Part shown: positions 1-8,484 of the stretch, in pieces
Layout: each line of letters opens with the position of its first letter
Position numbering within the stretch: the stretch's first letter is position 1
NCBI RefSeq assembly: GCF_000482545.1
Contig: NZ_KI519454.1
Coordinates: 1,426,001 to 1,490,000 of the forward strand
Length of the DNA stretch: 64,000 nt
Direction of reading: 5' to 3'
DNA from: Arthrobacter sp. 35W
Lineage (GTDB): Bacteria; Actinomycetota; Actinomycetes; Actinomycetales; Micrococcaceae
The notes under the pieces: model-generated
Database searches by the model: none
The model's input: only the letters and a program-made list of their open reading frames with translations
Told to the model about the DNA's origin: nothing
Program-made: the position numbers and the translations under genes

Positions 1-57
1 GTCCGCGTTGACGACGTCGACGCTGCCAAGGGCCGCTTCAGCGCCAGCGCCGGGTAG
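1..57 (+). CDS. C-terminal end of an unidentified upstream gene (partial)
   Basis: Frame 1 is open from the window edge to a TAG at 55-57 and gives a tail ending in RFSASAG, with normal GC-rich codon use. A hairpin follows about 20 bases later, as expected after a gene end. The fragment is too short for a family call and could be chance. Confidence 0.35.
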   Translation, partial: VRVDDVDAAKGRFSASAG

Positions 58-76
58 GCGCAGCCCCGCCCCACGC

Positions 77-107
77 GGACGGCGGTGGTTCCCAGCCGCC
101 GCCGTCC
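77..107 (+). terminator. Hairpin after the upstream partial gene
   Basis: A 9-bp perfect inverted repeat (GGACGGCGG, 77-85; CCGCCGTCC, 99-107) encloses a 13-nt loop. There is no T-run. It lies between the presumed gene end at 57 and the ABC exporter. The remaining 108-302 holds no convincing gene; it should contain the exporter promoter and has a small palindrome (CCGAC/GTCGG) near 165-180. Confidence 0.4.
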
Positions 108-302
108 CGGGGTTCCTTCCCCGTGCGGCCGCCCTCTGGTTGAATGGGGATTTGGTGGATGTCCGACCGGAATGTCGGTGCCCCTGGCGATACTGGTAGT
201 CACTTGCTGCGCGCACCACGGTGGCGGAATTCTGCGCAGATCCGTTGGCCGCCACCACCTCGTGAAAAGTCTTTGTGCTCGTTCCACAACCCTGGAGAAA
301 CA

Positions 303-2036
303 ATGCTCGGAAAGCTCCTCATTCGCTATCTCAGGCCCTATCGCTGGCTGCTCGCGGGGGTGCTGGTCTTCCAGTTCGCGTCGGTCATGGCGTCGCTGTA
401 CCTGCCCAGCCTCAACGCCGACATCATCAACAAGGGCGTGGCCCTGGGCGACACCGGCTACATCTGGTCCTCCGGAACCGTGATGCTGGCCATCTCCATC
501 GGACAGATCGCCTGCTCCATCGTGGCCACCTACTTTGCGGCGAAGGCGGCCATGCAAATGGGCCGCGACATCCGCGATGGCGTCTTTGAACGCGTCAGCG
601 CCTTCTCCGAGCGGGAGGTGTCGCACTTCGGTGCAGGATCGCTGATCACCCGCAACACCAACGACGTGCAGCAGGTCCAGATGCTCGCCATGATGGCCGC
701 CACCATGCTGGTGTCCGCGCCCCTGCTGGCGATCGGCGGCATCATCATGGCACTGCGCCAGGATGTCGGTCTGAGCTGGCTGATCGCCGTCGCGGTTCCG
801 GTGCTGCTGGTGATGGTGGGCTTCATCATCGGCGGCATGGTGCCGCTGTTCCGCCGGTACCAGCACAAGCTCGACGCCGTGAACCGCGTCATGCGTGAGC
901 AGCTGACGGGCATCCGCGTGGTGCGGGCGTTCGTCCGCGAGGACATCGAGGCCGCCCGCTTCCGCGAGGCGAACTACGACATCATGGCGGTCGGCCGCAA
1001 GGTCGGCGAGCTGTTTGTCCTGCTCTTCCCGCTGGCCATGCTGGTTCTGAACGTCACAGTTGTCGGCGTGATCTGGTTCGGCGGCATCCGCGTCAACGAC
1101 GGCGACATGGAGATCGGCACGCTGTTCGCCTTCATGGCCTACATCATGCAAATCCTCATGGGCGTGCTCATGGCCAGCTTCATGACCATCATGATTCCGC
1201 GCGCAGCGGTCAGTGCCGAACGCATCAGCGAGGTCCTGGCCAGCGAATCGACCCTGGCCAGGCCGAAGGATGCCGTCCTCCGCCTGCCGAACCCGGGCGC
1301 CGTCGAACTGCGCAATGCCACCTTCAGCTACCCGGGCGCCGAACGGCCGGTGCTTGACGGCGTCACCTTCGCCGCAGCCCCGGGCGAAACTGTGGCCATT
1401 GTCGGCTCCACCGGTGCCGGCAAGACGACGCTGGTGTCCCTGATCCCGCGCCTGTTTGATGCGAGCGGGGGCAGCGTCCGGGTGGGCGGCGTCGACGTCC
1501 GCGAGGTTGAACTCGATCTGCTGTGGCGCAGCATTGGCCTGGTGCCGCAGCGCCCCTTCCTCTTCTCCGGCACCGTGGCTTCCAACCTGCGCTTTGGCCG
1601 GGAGGAGGCAACCGACGAGGAGCTCTGGCACGCCCTGGAGATCGCCCAGGGCCGGGACTTTGTGGCAGAGATGGAAGGCGGCCTGGACGCACGCATCGCC
1701 CAAGGCGGCACCAATCTCTCCGGCGGCCAGCGGCAGCGGCTCGCCATTGCCCGCGCCATCGTGCACAACCCGGACATTCTCATCTTCGACGACTCGTTCT
1801 CCGCGCTTGATCTCACGACTGACGCACGGCTGCGGCAGGCACTCTGGCGGGAGCTTCCCACGGTGACCAAGATCGTCGTCGCCCAGCGCGTGTCCACCAT
1901 CGCCGATGCAGACCGCATCGTCGTCCTGGACGACGGCGCGATGGTCGGCATCGGAACCCACGGGGAACTCCTCGAAAGCTGCACCACCTACCAGGAAATC
2001 GTCCAATCCCAGCTCAGCGTGGAGACACCAGCATGA
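303..2036 (+). CDS. ABC exporter half-transporter, subunit A (degenerate ATPase site)
   Basis: This 577-residue protein has an N-terminal six-helix exporter domain and a C-terminal ATPase domain, the layout of multidrug/lipid half-transporters. Walker A (GSTGAGKTT) is near residues 367-375, the signature LSGGQ near 472 and Walker B near 494. Walker B ends in FDDS, so the usual catalytic Glu is Asp. That is typical of one subunit of heterodimeric exporters of the BmrC/TM287 kind. ATG 303 was chosen over upstream in-frame starts because GGAG precedes it and the protein then opens with a normal exporter N-terminus. The stop overlaps the next start (ATGA), so the two are co-translated and probably form one heterodimer. 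The substrate cannot be read from sequence. Confidence 0.9.
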   Translation: MLGKLLIRYLRPYRWLLAGVLVFQFASVMASLYLPSLNADIINKGVALGDTGYIWSSGTVMLAISIGQIACSIVATYFAAKAAMQMGRDIRDGVFERVSAFSEREVSHFGAGSLITRNTNDVQQVQMLAMMAATMLVSAPLLAIGGIIMALRQDVGLSWLIAVAVPVLLVMVGFIIGGMVPLFRRYQHKLDAVNRVMREQLTGIRVVRAFVREDIEAARFREANYDIMAVGRKVGELFVLLFPLAMLVLNVTVVGVIWFGGIRVNDGDMEIGTLFAFMAYIMQILMGVLMASFMTIMIPRAAVSAERISEVLASESTLARPKDAVLRLPNPGAVELRNATFSYPGAERPVLDGVTFAAAPGETVAIVGSTGAGKTTLVSLIPRLFDASGGSVRVGGVDVREVELDLLWRSIGLVPQRPFLFSGTVASNLRFGREEATDEELWHALEIAQGRDFVAEMEGGLDARIAQGGTNLSGGQRQRLAIARAIVHNPDILIFDDSFSALDLTTDARLRQALWRELPTVTKIVVAQRVSTIADADRIVVLDDGAMVGIGTHGELLESCTTYQEIVQSQLSVETPA

Positions 2037-4102
2037 CGACCACTACTCCCACCCCGCTCTCCGAAGAGGAGCAGCTAGAACTCGAACTGGCCGAGCAGGC
2101 GCGCGTCGCCTCCGACGACTGGTCCAGCGTCAAACCCGGCAAAGCGGAGAACTTCGGCACGAGCTTTAAACGCTTGCTGGGGCTGCTGAAGCCGCACGCC
2201 TGGGCATTCGGCTTCGTCTCCCTCCTGGGTGCCATCGGCGTCGTGCTGGCCGTCATTGCCCCCAAGGTCCTCGGTGAAGCCACCAACATCATCTTTGAGG
2301 GTGTGATCTCCAAGAACCTCCCCAGCGGTGTCACCCAGGAACAGGCCGTGGAGCAGCTGCGTGCCGCGGGACAGACGGATCTGGCCAACATGGTCTCGGC
2401 CATGCATCTGACCCCCGGCCTGGGCGTCGACTTCCTGCGGCTGAGCCAGGTCCTCATTCTGGTGCTGGCACTGTACTTTGTCGCCTCGGTGCTGGGCTGG
2501 CTGCAGGGCTACGTGATCAACAAGATCATGATGACCACCATGTTCCGCCTGCGCGAAGAGGTGGAGGCGAAGATCAACCGGATGCCGCTGCGCTACTTCG
2601 ACAAGGTGCAGCGCGGCGAGCTGATCTCCCGCGTCACGAACGACATCGACAACATCACCCAGACCATGCAGCAGTCGCTGTCGACGGTGGTCACCAGCGT
2701 GCTGACGGTGGTCGGCGTGCTCATCATGATGTTCTCCATCTCCTGGCAGCTGGCCCTGGTGGCGTTGGTGAGCATGCCCTTGATGGGCGTGATCTTCGGC
2801 GTGATCGGCCCGAAGTCGCAGAAGGCCTTCGGCCTGCAGTGGCGCAAGGTGGGGCGTCTGAACGCCCGTGTCGAGGAATCGTTCTCGGGCCACGCTCTGG
2901 TGAAGGTGTTCGGCAAGGAGCAGGATGCCCTGGCCAAGTTCAAGGAAGAGAACCAGGAGCTCTACGAGGCCTCCTTCAAGGCGCAGTTCCTCTCCGGCAT
3001 CATGATGCCGGCCATGATGTTCGTGGGAAACCTGACGTACGTGGGCATTGCCGTGCTGGGCGGTCTCATGGTCGCCGGCGGCCAGCTCCGCCTCGGCGAC
3101 GTGCAGGCCTTCATCCAGTACTCGCAGCAGTTCACCCAGCCGCTGTCCGAGCTGGGCGGCATGGCCGCCGTCGTGCAGTCCGGCACGGCATCGGCCGAGC
3201 GCGTGTTCGAACTCCTTGACGCCGAGGAGCAGGAGCCCGACGACGTCGATGCCCCCGCCCCGGTGGATGGCGATGGGACCATCGTCTTCGAGAACGTGGC
3301 CTTTGCCTACACGCCCGAGCGCCCCCTCATCCGGGATCTGTCCTTCAAGGTCAAGCCCGGGCAGACTGTCGCCATCGTGGGGCCGACGGGTGCGGGCAAG
3401 ACCACGCTGGTGAACCTCATCATGCGCTTCTACGAGCTCAATGGTGGGCGGATCCTGATCGATGGCCAGAACATCGCGGATCTGCGCCGCCACGACGTCC
3501 GTGCCCGCACCGGCATGGTCCTGCAGGATCCGTGGCTCTTCGCCGGGAGCATCAAGGAGAACATCCGCTACGGCCGGCAGGACGCCACCGACGCAGAGGT
3601 TCTGGAGGCGGCCAAGGCCACCTACGTCGACCGCTTCGTTCATTCGCTGCCCGAGGGCTATGACACAGTTCTGGATGAGGATGCCTCGAATGTCTCGGCC
3701 GGTGAGAAGCAGCTCATCACCATCGCCCGGGCGTTCGTGTCCCAACCGTCGGTGCTGATCCTCGATGAGGCAACGTCCTCGGTGGACACGCGCACTGAGC
3801 TGCTCTTGCAGCACGCCATGGCGGCGCTGCGTTCCGGGCGGACGTCGTTCGTCATTGCCCACCGGCTCTCCACCATCCGGGACGCGGATCTGATCCTGGT
3901 GATGGAACACGGTGACATTGTGGAGCAGGGCACGCACCAGTCCCTGCTCAGTGCGCGCGGCGCCTACTGGCGGCTCTACAACTCCCAGTTCGAACAGGCC
4001 GCCACGGACCTGGACGCCGAGCTGCCGGCGGACCAGGGCTCCCAGACGGCATCGGAGGATGCCCCCGAGGAGGTGCTGGAGTCCGACGCCGCCCCGGCGT
4101 AG
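2033..4102 (+). CDS. ABC exporter half-transporter, subunit B
   Basis: This 689-residue half-transporter has a roughly 50-residue charged N-terminal extension, six predicted membrane helices and an ATPase domain. Walker A (GPTGAGKTT) is near 450 and Walker B (LILDEATSSVD) near 575 with the catalytic Glu intact. The signature is VSAGE instead of LSGGQ, near 553. Combined with the Asp-type Walker B of subunit A, this gives one degenerate and one canonical composite ATP site, as in characterised heterodimeric exporters. An acidic Ala/Glu-rich tail follows the ATPase. It overlaps subunit A by 4 bases and ends just before a strong hairpin, so the pair is a complete two-gene operon. No adjacent regulator is visible. 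Confidence 0.9.
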   Translation: MTTTTPTPLSEEEQLELELAEQARVASDDWSSVKPGKAENFGTSFKRLLGLLKPHAWAFGFVSLLGAIGVVLAVIAPKVLGEATNIIFEGVISKNLPSGVTQEQAVEQLRAAGQTDLANMVSAMHLTPGLGVDFLRLSQVLILVLALYFVASVLGWLQGYVINKIMMTTMFRLREEVEAKINRMPLRYFDKVQRGELISRVTNDIDNITQTMQQSLSTVVTSVLTVVGVLIMMFSISWQLALVALVSMPLMGVIFGVIGPKSQKAFGLQWRKVGRLNARVEESFSGHALVKVFGKEQDALAKFKEENQELYEASFKAQFLSGIMMPAMMFVGNLTYVGIAVLGGLMVAGGQLRLGDVQAFIQYSQQFTQPLSELGGMAAVVQSGTASAERVFELLDAEEQEPDDVDAPAPVDGDGTIVFENVAFAYTPERPLIRDLSFKVKPGQTVAIVGPTGAGKTTLVNLIMRFYELNGGRILIDGQNIADLRRHDVRARTGMVLQDPWLFAGSIKENIRYGRQDATDAEVLEAAKATYVDRFVHSLPEGYDTVLDEDASNVSAGEKQLITIARAFVSQPSVLILDEATSSVDTRTELLLQHAMAALRSGRTSFVIAHRLSTIRDADLILVMEHGDIVEQGTHQSLLSARGAYWRLYNSQFEQAATDLDAELPADQGSQTASEDAPEEVLESDAAPA

Positions 4103-4130
4103 GTTCCAGGCCGGCCTGGTTTCCCGCCGG

Positions 4131-4165
4131 GGGAGGGGTGCAGTCCACTGGACTGCACCCCTCCC
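4131..4165 (+). terminator. Intrinsic terminator of the ABC exporter operon
   Basis: A 17-bp perfect inverted repeat (4131-4147 and 4149-4165, centre at 4148) is followed by CTTTG. The innermost pairs must open to form a loop. It also lies downstream of the leftward gene ending at 4202, so it may work in both directions. A separate 14-bp palindrome, CCAGGCCGGCCTGG, sits at 4106-4119. Confidence 0.75.
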
Positions 4166-4201
4166 TTTGTGGCGGTGGCCAGCTTTAGCCGCTGCCCGCC
4201 C

Positions 4202-5233
4202 TCAGCCTCGGCCTTGGGCCGGCCGGCGGTGGATCTCAGCCGGGCGCAGCCCCGGATAGGATCCTGCAATCCGCCCGACGGCCTCGCCGGGGGAGGGCGG
4301 CGTTAGACCGGCCACGTGCCAGAGCCGGCCCGAACGGTACCAGTGGTCCACGGCCACCATGTCGACCTGGTGGGGGCTGAAGCCGGCCCGTCCAAGTTCC
4401 GGGCCCGCGGGCTGCCCCTGGCCGGCGAACGCCGGCATGGGGGCATTGGATGCCATGGCGATGGCCCGCAGCAGATCGGCTGTGGCAACGGGCTCCGGGT
4501 TCGCCGCATGGAACACCGACCTCTCCTGCCGTCCGGCGAGGGCGAAGCTGCCGACGAGCCTGCCCAGATCCGCCACATCAACGATCGACAGCAGGGCGGA
4601 GCCGTTCCCGGGCCACGCGCCGCCACTGGCCATCATTTTCACCAGCCCCGGCACCACCCAGCGGTCGCCGCTGCCAAGAACGAGGTTGGGGCGCACCACG
4701 TCCCCACCGTGCTCGAGCACCAGCTGCTCGGCGGCCGCCCGGCTGTCGCTGGTGGCGGATGCAGGATTGTAGCCAAGCACTTCCTCCCTGACGCCGCGGT
4801 GTGGGCCCATGCCGTAGACGGCTGCAGTGCTGACGTAGATGATCCGGGGCACGCCGGCGCGGGCACAGGCCGCAAGGACGTTGCACGTTCCGTCCACATT
4901 CGTTGACTGTGCCAGCTGCGGATCGCGCCCAACATAGGACGCGGAGTGGACCACCACATCCACTGCTTCCATGACTGGATCGAGGCTGTCGGGGATCTCA
5001 ATATCACCCGCAACGACGCTGGTGCTGCCCGTTCCGGGGCCCTGAGGCCGCCGGGACAGCGCTACCACGCGGGCAGCCCCTGAGTCCGCCAGCGCTGCGG
5101 CAATCCTGCTGCCGATGAATCCCGAGCCGCCCAGCACCAGCACCCTGGGTCTGCCGTCCACTCCGCCACGCGCCGCCGCCGTTGGCTGGGTGCCCGCGAA
5201 GTGGCGCTGTGTCAACGGATCGGGGGCTGCCAT
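4202..5233 (-). CDS. NAD-dependent epimerase/dehydratase-like protein, partner of the AfsA homologue
   Basis: This 343-residue extended-SDR protein has the nucleotide-binding motif GGSGFIG near residues 35-41 and the strand motif YVSTAAVYG mid-protein. Where extended SDRs carry the catalytic YxxxK, the aligned segment reads TSDSR, so Tyr and Lys appear replaced by Thr and Arg. The start lies 22 bases inside the upstream AfsA-like gene, which points to translational coupling and a shared pathway. In streptomycetes AfsA-type enzymes work with reductases to make gamma-butyrolactone signals, so a reductase or isomerase role on such a product is possible. It could also be a non-redox NAD-binding protein. 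The extended-SDR fold is certain; the reaction is not known. Confidence 0.7.
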   Translation of the reverse strand: MAAPDPLTQRHFAGTQPTAAARGGVDGRPRVLVLGGSGFIGSRIAAALADSGAARVVALSRRPQGPGTGSTSVVAGDIEIPDSLDPVMEAVDVVVHSASYVGRDPQLAQSTNVDGTCNVLAACARAGVPRIIYVSTAAVYGMGPHRGVREEVLGYNPASATSDSRAAAEQLVLEHGGDVVRPNLVLGSGDRWVVPGLVKMMASGGAWPGNGSALLSIVDVADLGRLVGSFALAGRQERSVFHAANPEPVATADLLRAIAMASNAPMPAFAGQGQPAGPELGRAGFSPHQVDMVAVDHWYRSGRLWHVAGLTPPSPGEAVGRIAGSYPGLRPAEIHRRPAQGRG

Positions 5234-6201
5234 GCAGACGCACCTTCCATGGAGGTGATGGGCGTCGGCGTGCGGGGCCGCCCGGTCGCCATGCCGCCCT
5301 TGAGGGACATCAGCACGGAACCGCCGGAGACAATGTCCACGGCCACCGCATCCATTGCCTGCCCCGGGCCGGGCAGGGAAACCGTGACTTCGACGGGCTG
5401 GTTGAACTCGACCATGCGGAAGAAGTCCGCACGGAAGCCGGAGAAGTCGGCATCGGGTGCACCGGAGGCTGCGCGCAGGGCCTGCCGGGCGGCTTCCAGC
5501 AACAACATCCCGGGGGCATGGTCCAGTGGATGGTCAAAGAAGATCGGATGTGATTGGTCGATGTGCAGCGGCCACGCCAAGGGCCGCACAGCGGCGCCCA
5601 GCACCACGTTCCGGATGCTGTGGTGGCCCACGATCCCGGGTTCCAGCAATCGTCCAGCGCCCGGGATGGAGGATGGCGCACGGGGTTGGCGGTAGCGCTC
5701 ATACGCTGCGGCGCTGAGCATCCGCGCCGAAGCGGTTCCGGTGCCAATCTCCGTGCCGTCGTGGAGGAAGCGCGCGGCGACGGTGAGGCTTGACGGCGCA
5801 TCCGCCGGGCCGGCGCTGTCCACAACGTCCAGCTCAACAACGACCTCCACGGGTTCACGTCCATCGAAGTCTGCTGTGCCGACCGACAGCTCCATGTGGG
5901 GCAGGAGGAACTTGTGGGTCAAAGGCACGCCACGCTGGTGGGCCACCACGATGACGGCCTGCCGCAGCGTTTCAGCCACCAGGGCCGAATCCACGCCCGG
6001 AAGGTTTGAGCCATAGAAGACATGCCAGCGGGGCCATTGCGCGCCAGCCAGGGAGCGCCCGTTGCCGCAGTGGACGAAGTCGGTGATGAACACTTCCGAG
6101 ACAGCCCGCCGGTGGACCAGCTCACGGGGCAGGGAGGCCTCGAACGATAAAATTCTCATTTCACTTCCAGAATTGCTGCCACGCGCGTCCAACCCGTCCA
6201 T
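5212..6201 (-). CDS. AfsA-family (A-factor/gamma-butyrolactone biosynthesis) double-hotdog protein
   Basis: This 329-residue protein has two hotdog repeats. The N-terminal half contains LVHR and HKFLLPHMEL; the C-terminal half contains DHPLDHAPGMLLLEAARQA, the hallmark AfsA/ScbA/BarX motif with its conserved His and Glu. Family members condense a beta-keto-acyl thioester with dihydroxyacetone phosphate at the start of gamma-butyrolactone autoregulator synthesis. ATG 6201 was chosen because AGGAGG lies nine bases upstream; ATG 6159 (MRILSF) with GGAAG upstream is a good alternative. The gene overlaps the SDR-like gene by 22 bases. No ArpA/ScbR-type receptor gene is adjacent; the TetR gene near 13 kb pairs with its own pump. 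The family is confident, the signalling role inferred. Confidence 0.85.
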   Translation of the reverse strand: MDGLDARGSNSGSEMRILSFEASLPRELVHRRAVSEVFITDFVHCGNGRSLAGAQWPRWHVFYGSNLPGVDSALVAETLRQAVIVVAHQRGVPLTHKFLLPHMELSVGTADFDGREPVEVVVELDVVDSAGPADAPSSLTVAARFLHDGTEIGTGTASARMLSAAAYERYRQPRAPSSIPGAGRLLEPGIVGHHSIRNVVLGAAVRPLAWPLHIDQSHPIFFDHPLDHAPGMLLLEAARQALRAASGAPDADFSGFRADFFRMVEFNQPVEVTVSLPGPGQAMDAVAVDIVSGGSVLMSLKGGMATGRPRTPTPITSMEGASAWQPPIR

Positions 6202-6366
6202 GCCCACGACCCTCCTGCTGCAGAATGCCTAAATTCTAGCTACAGGGGAGGGACATTGGCTGGGCCAAAATCTGCAGTGCCTGCGCCGGCTTGATCCGGC
6301 CGGTGGGCATGTCTTCGGCGTGTTGCCATTTGACGCCGGCGGCATTGAGTCATATTCTCATTGGAG

Positions 6367-6407
6367 ATGGCCCCACCAGTTGTCCCCCAATAAACTGGTG
6401 GGGCCAT
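6367..6407. terminator. Perfect 15-bp stem-loop between the MarR and AfsA-like genes
   Basis: Arms 6367-6381 and 6393-6407 are perfectly complementary (ATGGCCCCACCAGTT in the left arm) around an 11-nt loop, with no T-run on either side. It follows the stop of the leftward MarR gene and precedes the AfsA-like start by about 165 bases, so it most likely ends marR transcription. Confidence 0.65.
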
Positions 6408-6437
6408 TGTCATGCCCGGAACCGGGCAACGGCCAGA

Positions 6438-6815
6438 TCAGGCCAAATTCTCCTTGAGCAGCGCCCGGTGTTCGACGGCCGCATCGCGGTGCAGTGCACA
6501 TCCGGCGTCGGTGAGTTCCAGAAACAAGGACCGCCGGTCATCTTCGCAGGAGTGCCGCGAAATGAGACCGGCCTTCTCAAGCCTGTCCACCACCTTTGAC
6601 ATGGCGCTTTGGGTCATGGGCGTACGCTCACCCAGCTGCTTCATTCGGCAGGCGGCATCAGCGCTCTCTGCAATGAGATCGAGAATCTCAAACTCCGTGA
6701 GGCCGATGCTGAACTTGGATTCCAGGGCGCGGTCGATTGCCGCCGCGGTGCGGAAGTACGTGGTTTGGATGCCGCGCCATTGCTCAACCAGCGCCCGATC
6801 CTGCAGTGTTGCCAT
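6438..6815 (-). CDS. MarR-family transcriptional regulator
   Basis: This 125-residue protein has the MarR winged-helix pattern: a leading helix, LTEFEILDLIAESADA, the recognition segment MTQSAMSKVVDRLEKAGL and the wing DDRRSLFLELTDAG. It is slightly shorter than most MarR proteins (about 140-150 residues) because the C-terminal dimerisation helix is short. It is divergent from an MFS drug-type pump 84 bases away, with overlapping palindromes between. This is the usual layout of an autoregulated repressor that releases the pump when a toxic ligand binds. The ligand is unknown. Confidence 0.88.
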   Translation of the reverse strand: MATLQDRALVEQWRGIQTTYFRTAAAIDRALESKFSIGLTEFEILDLIAESADAACRMKQLGERTPMTQSAMSKVVDRLEKAGLISRHSCEDDRRSLFLELTDAGCALHRDAAVEHRALLKENLA

Positions 6816-6866
6816 GCGTCGATTCTAGTTCATGACGAATTAATAGTCCATGGAATAAGATTCCTT

Positions 6867-6886
6867 GTCATTCAATGACGCGTCAT
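6867..6886. promoter_or_regulatory. Overlapping palindromes, probable MarR operator
   Basis: GTCATTCAATGAC (6867-6879) and ATGACGCGTCAT (6875-6886) are two perfect palindromes sharing the word ATGAC. They sit in the divergent marR/MFS intergenic region, 14-33 bases before the MFS start. The local sequence is much AT-richer than the genes. A MarR dimer bound here would cover the MFS transcription or translation start. Confidence 0.6.
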
Positions 6887-6899
6887 ATAAATTGATGCC

Positions 6900-8372
6900 A
6901 TGACCTCACCTTCGACACTTGAAAGAACCGCAGTGGAGCAGCTTGGCCCCCTCCGCTGGAGCCGGGCGCAGTGGATGCTGCTGCTCGTCTTATGCACTGT
7001 CCTGGCGCTTGATGCGTTGGACGTCTCCATGGTGGGTGTGGCACTGCCCTCCATCGGCGCTGAACTCCACCTTGGAACCGAATCGCTCCAATGGATTGTT
7101 TCGGCCTATGTCCTGGGCTATGGCAGTCTGCTCCTGCTGGGTGGCCGCATGGCTGATCTGCTCGGCCGCCGGCGCATCTTCCTGATTGCCCTCAGTGTCT
7201 TCGCCGCGGCGTCACTGTTGGGCGGCCTGGTGGACGATCCGGCCATCTTGATCGCCACCCGGTTTGTCAAAGGACTGGCCGCGGCGTTCACCGCACCCGC
7301 CGCCTTCTCCATCATCACCACCAACTTTGCCGAAGGCCGTGAGCGCAACCGGGCCCTCTCCATCTTCACCACCTTTGGTGCCAGCGGCTTCTCGCTTGGC
7401 CTTGTTGTCGGAGGGTTGATGACCGCCATGAGCTGGCGCTGGACCTTCCTGGTCTCCGTACCGGTGGCCGTCGCCGTCGTCCTTCTCGGCTTGAAATTCG
7501 TTCCGCGGGACAGCGTGGCCGACCGGAGCGAAGCAGGCGGACATGACATCTGGGGCGCCGCCACGCTTGCCGCAGGCATGCTGGGGCTGGTCTATACGCT
7601 CGTCGCGGCACCGGGACATGGGTGGGCATCCATAGCGACCATCGGCGGATTTGCCGGATCCGGAGCACTGCTGGCGGCGTTTGCCGTGATCGAAAACCGC
7701 GTCCGCCACCCCCTTATCAGGTTCAGCATCTTGAAGGAAGGCTGGGTGGCCCGGGCAAACCTCAGCGCCGTCGGGCTCTTTGGCTCCTATCTGAGCTTCC
7801 AGTTCATCCTGACGATGTACCTGCAGTCAGTACTGGGCTGGTCGCCGCTGGGCATGGCGATGGCGTTGCTGCCAACGGGTCTGCTCGTGGCCTCCAGCGC
7901 GCCCTTCGCCGACAGGTTGATTGACAAGTTCGGTGCCCAGCGGCTGATCGTGACAGGCCTGGCGTCCCTGGCGCTCGGCTACGTCCTGTTCCTGCGCGTG
8001 GGAACGTCGCCCAACTATCTGATGGACATTCTGCCATCGGTGCTGCTGCTGGGCGTGGGGTTTGCCCTGGCCTTCCCCTCCATCAATGTGCAGGCCACCA
8101 CGGGCATCCGCGACTCCGAGCAGGGTCTGGCCGCAGGCCTGATCCAGACCAGCACGCAGGTGGGCGCAGCCTTGGTCCTGGCTGTCACGACGGCCATGGT
8201 CAGCGGCCACGACGGCGGAACGCAGAGCGGTGCCACCGTGGACGCGGCGGCCATGCTGGAGCAATATCGTCCGGGATTGATCCTGAGCGCTGCCGTGGCC
8301 ATCGCGGCCCTGGTGATTGCCGTCTCGCCCTCCCGGCGGTCGAAGCCGGCCGCCATCGAGCCCGCCGCCTGA
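6900..8372 (+). CDS. MFS multidrug transporter, DHA2 (EmrB/QacA) type
   Basis: This 490-residue membrane protein has the hydrophobic pattern of a 14-helix DHA2 pump. Family motifs include LDALDVSMVGVALPSIG in helix 1, the loop motif GGRMADLLGRRR between helices 2 and 3 and MSWRWTFLVSVPVA after helix 5. It probably exports toxic compounds by proton antiport. ATG 6900 has no Shine-Dalgarno sequence; TATAAATTG lies directly upstream, so the message may be nearly leaderless. It is divergent from the MarR gene, which should repress it. An 18-bp terminator stem begins inside the stop codon. Substrate unknown. Confidence 0.88.
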   Translation: MTSPSTLERTAVEQLGPLRWSRAQWMLLLVLCTVLALDALDVSMVGVALPSIGAELHLGTESLQWIVSAYVLGYGSLLLLGGRMADLLGRRRIFLIALSVFAAASLLGGLVDDPAILIATRFVKGLAAAFTAPAAFSIITTNFAEGRERNRALSIFTTFGASGFSLGLVVGGLMTAMSWRWTFLVSVPVAVAVVLLGLKFVPRDSVADRSEAGGHDIWGAATLAAGMLGLVYTLVAAPGHGWASIATIGGFAGSGALLAAFAVIENRVRHPLIRFSILKEGWVARANLSAVGLFGSYLSFQFILTMYLQSVLGWSPLGMAMALLPTGLLVASSAPFADRLIDKFGAQRLIVTGLASLALGYVLFLRVGTSPNYLMDILPSVLLLGVGFALAFPSINVQATTGIRDSEQGLAAGLIQTSTQVGAALVLAVTTAMVSGHDGGTQSGATVDAAAMLEQYRPGLILSAAVAIAALVIAVSPSRRSKPAAIEPAA

Positions 8373-8411
8373 TGCTCTTTCCTGCGCCCGCCCGGCGCAG
8401 GAAAGAGCATC
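8371..8411 (+). terminator. 18-bp perfect terminator hairpin overlapping the MFS stop codon
   Basis: Arms 8371-8388 and 8394-8411 pair perfectly (GATGCTCTTTCCTGCGCC in the left arm) around a 5-nt loop. The left arm starts within the TGA. There is no U-tract after the stem. Confidence 0.75.
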
Positions 8412-8484
8412 TATCCTGCCACGCACAACACCGATAGGGTGTTGGATATCACAGGTAGGTTCGCGCTCGGGAAACGGGAGAACT

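Noticed and set aside
2075-3937. Long leftward open frame (620 codons) opposite the second ABC exporter gene
   Set aside because: It is antisense to a clear ABC gene, is His/Arg/Gly-rich without domain signatures, and arises from GC-rich codon structure. The same reasoning removes other long antisense frames at 9.0-9.6, 13.3-15.0, 15.1-18.0, 28.2-30.1, 31.8-33.7, 42.9-44.4, 47.1-48.3 and 58.8-60.4 kb.
4202-6201. AfsA homologue as marker of a secondary-metabolite gene cluster
   Set aside because: No polyketide, NRPS, terpene or other biosynthetic core gene lies anywhere in the window.
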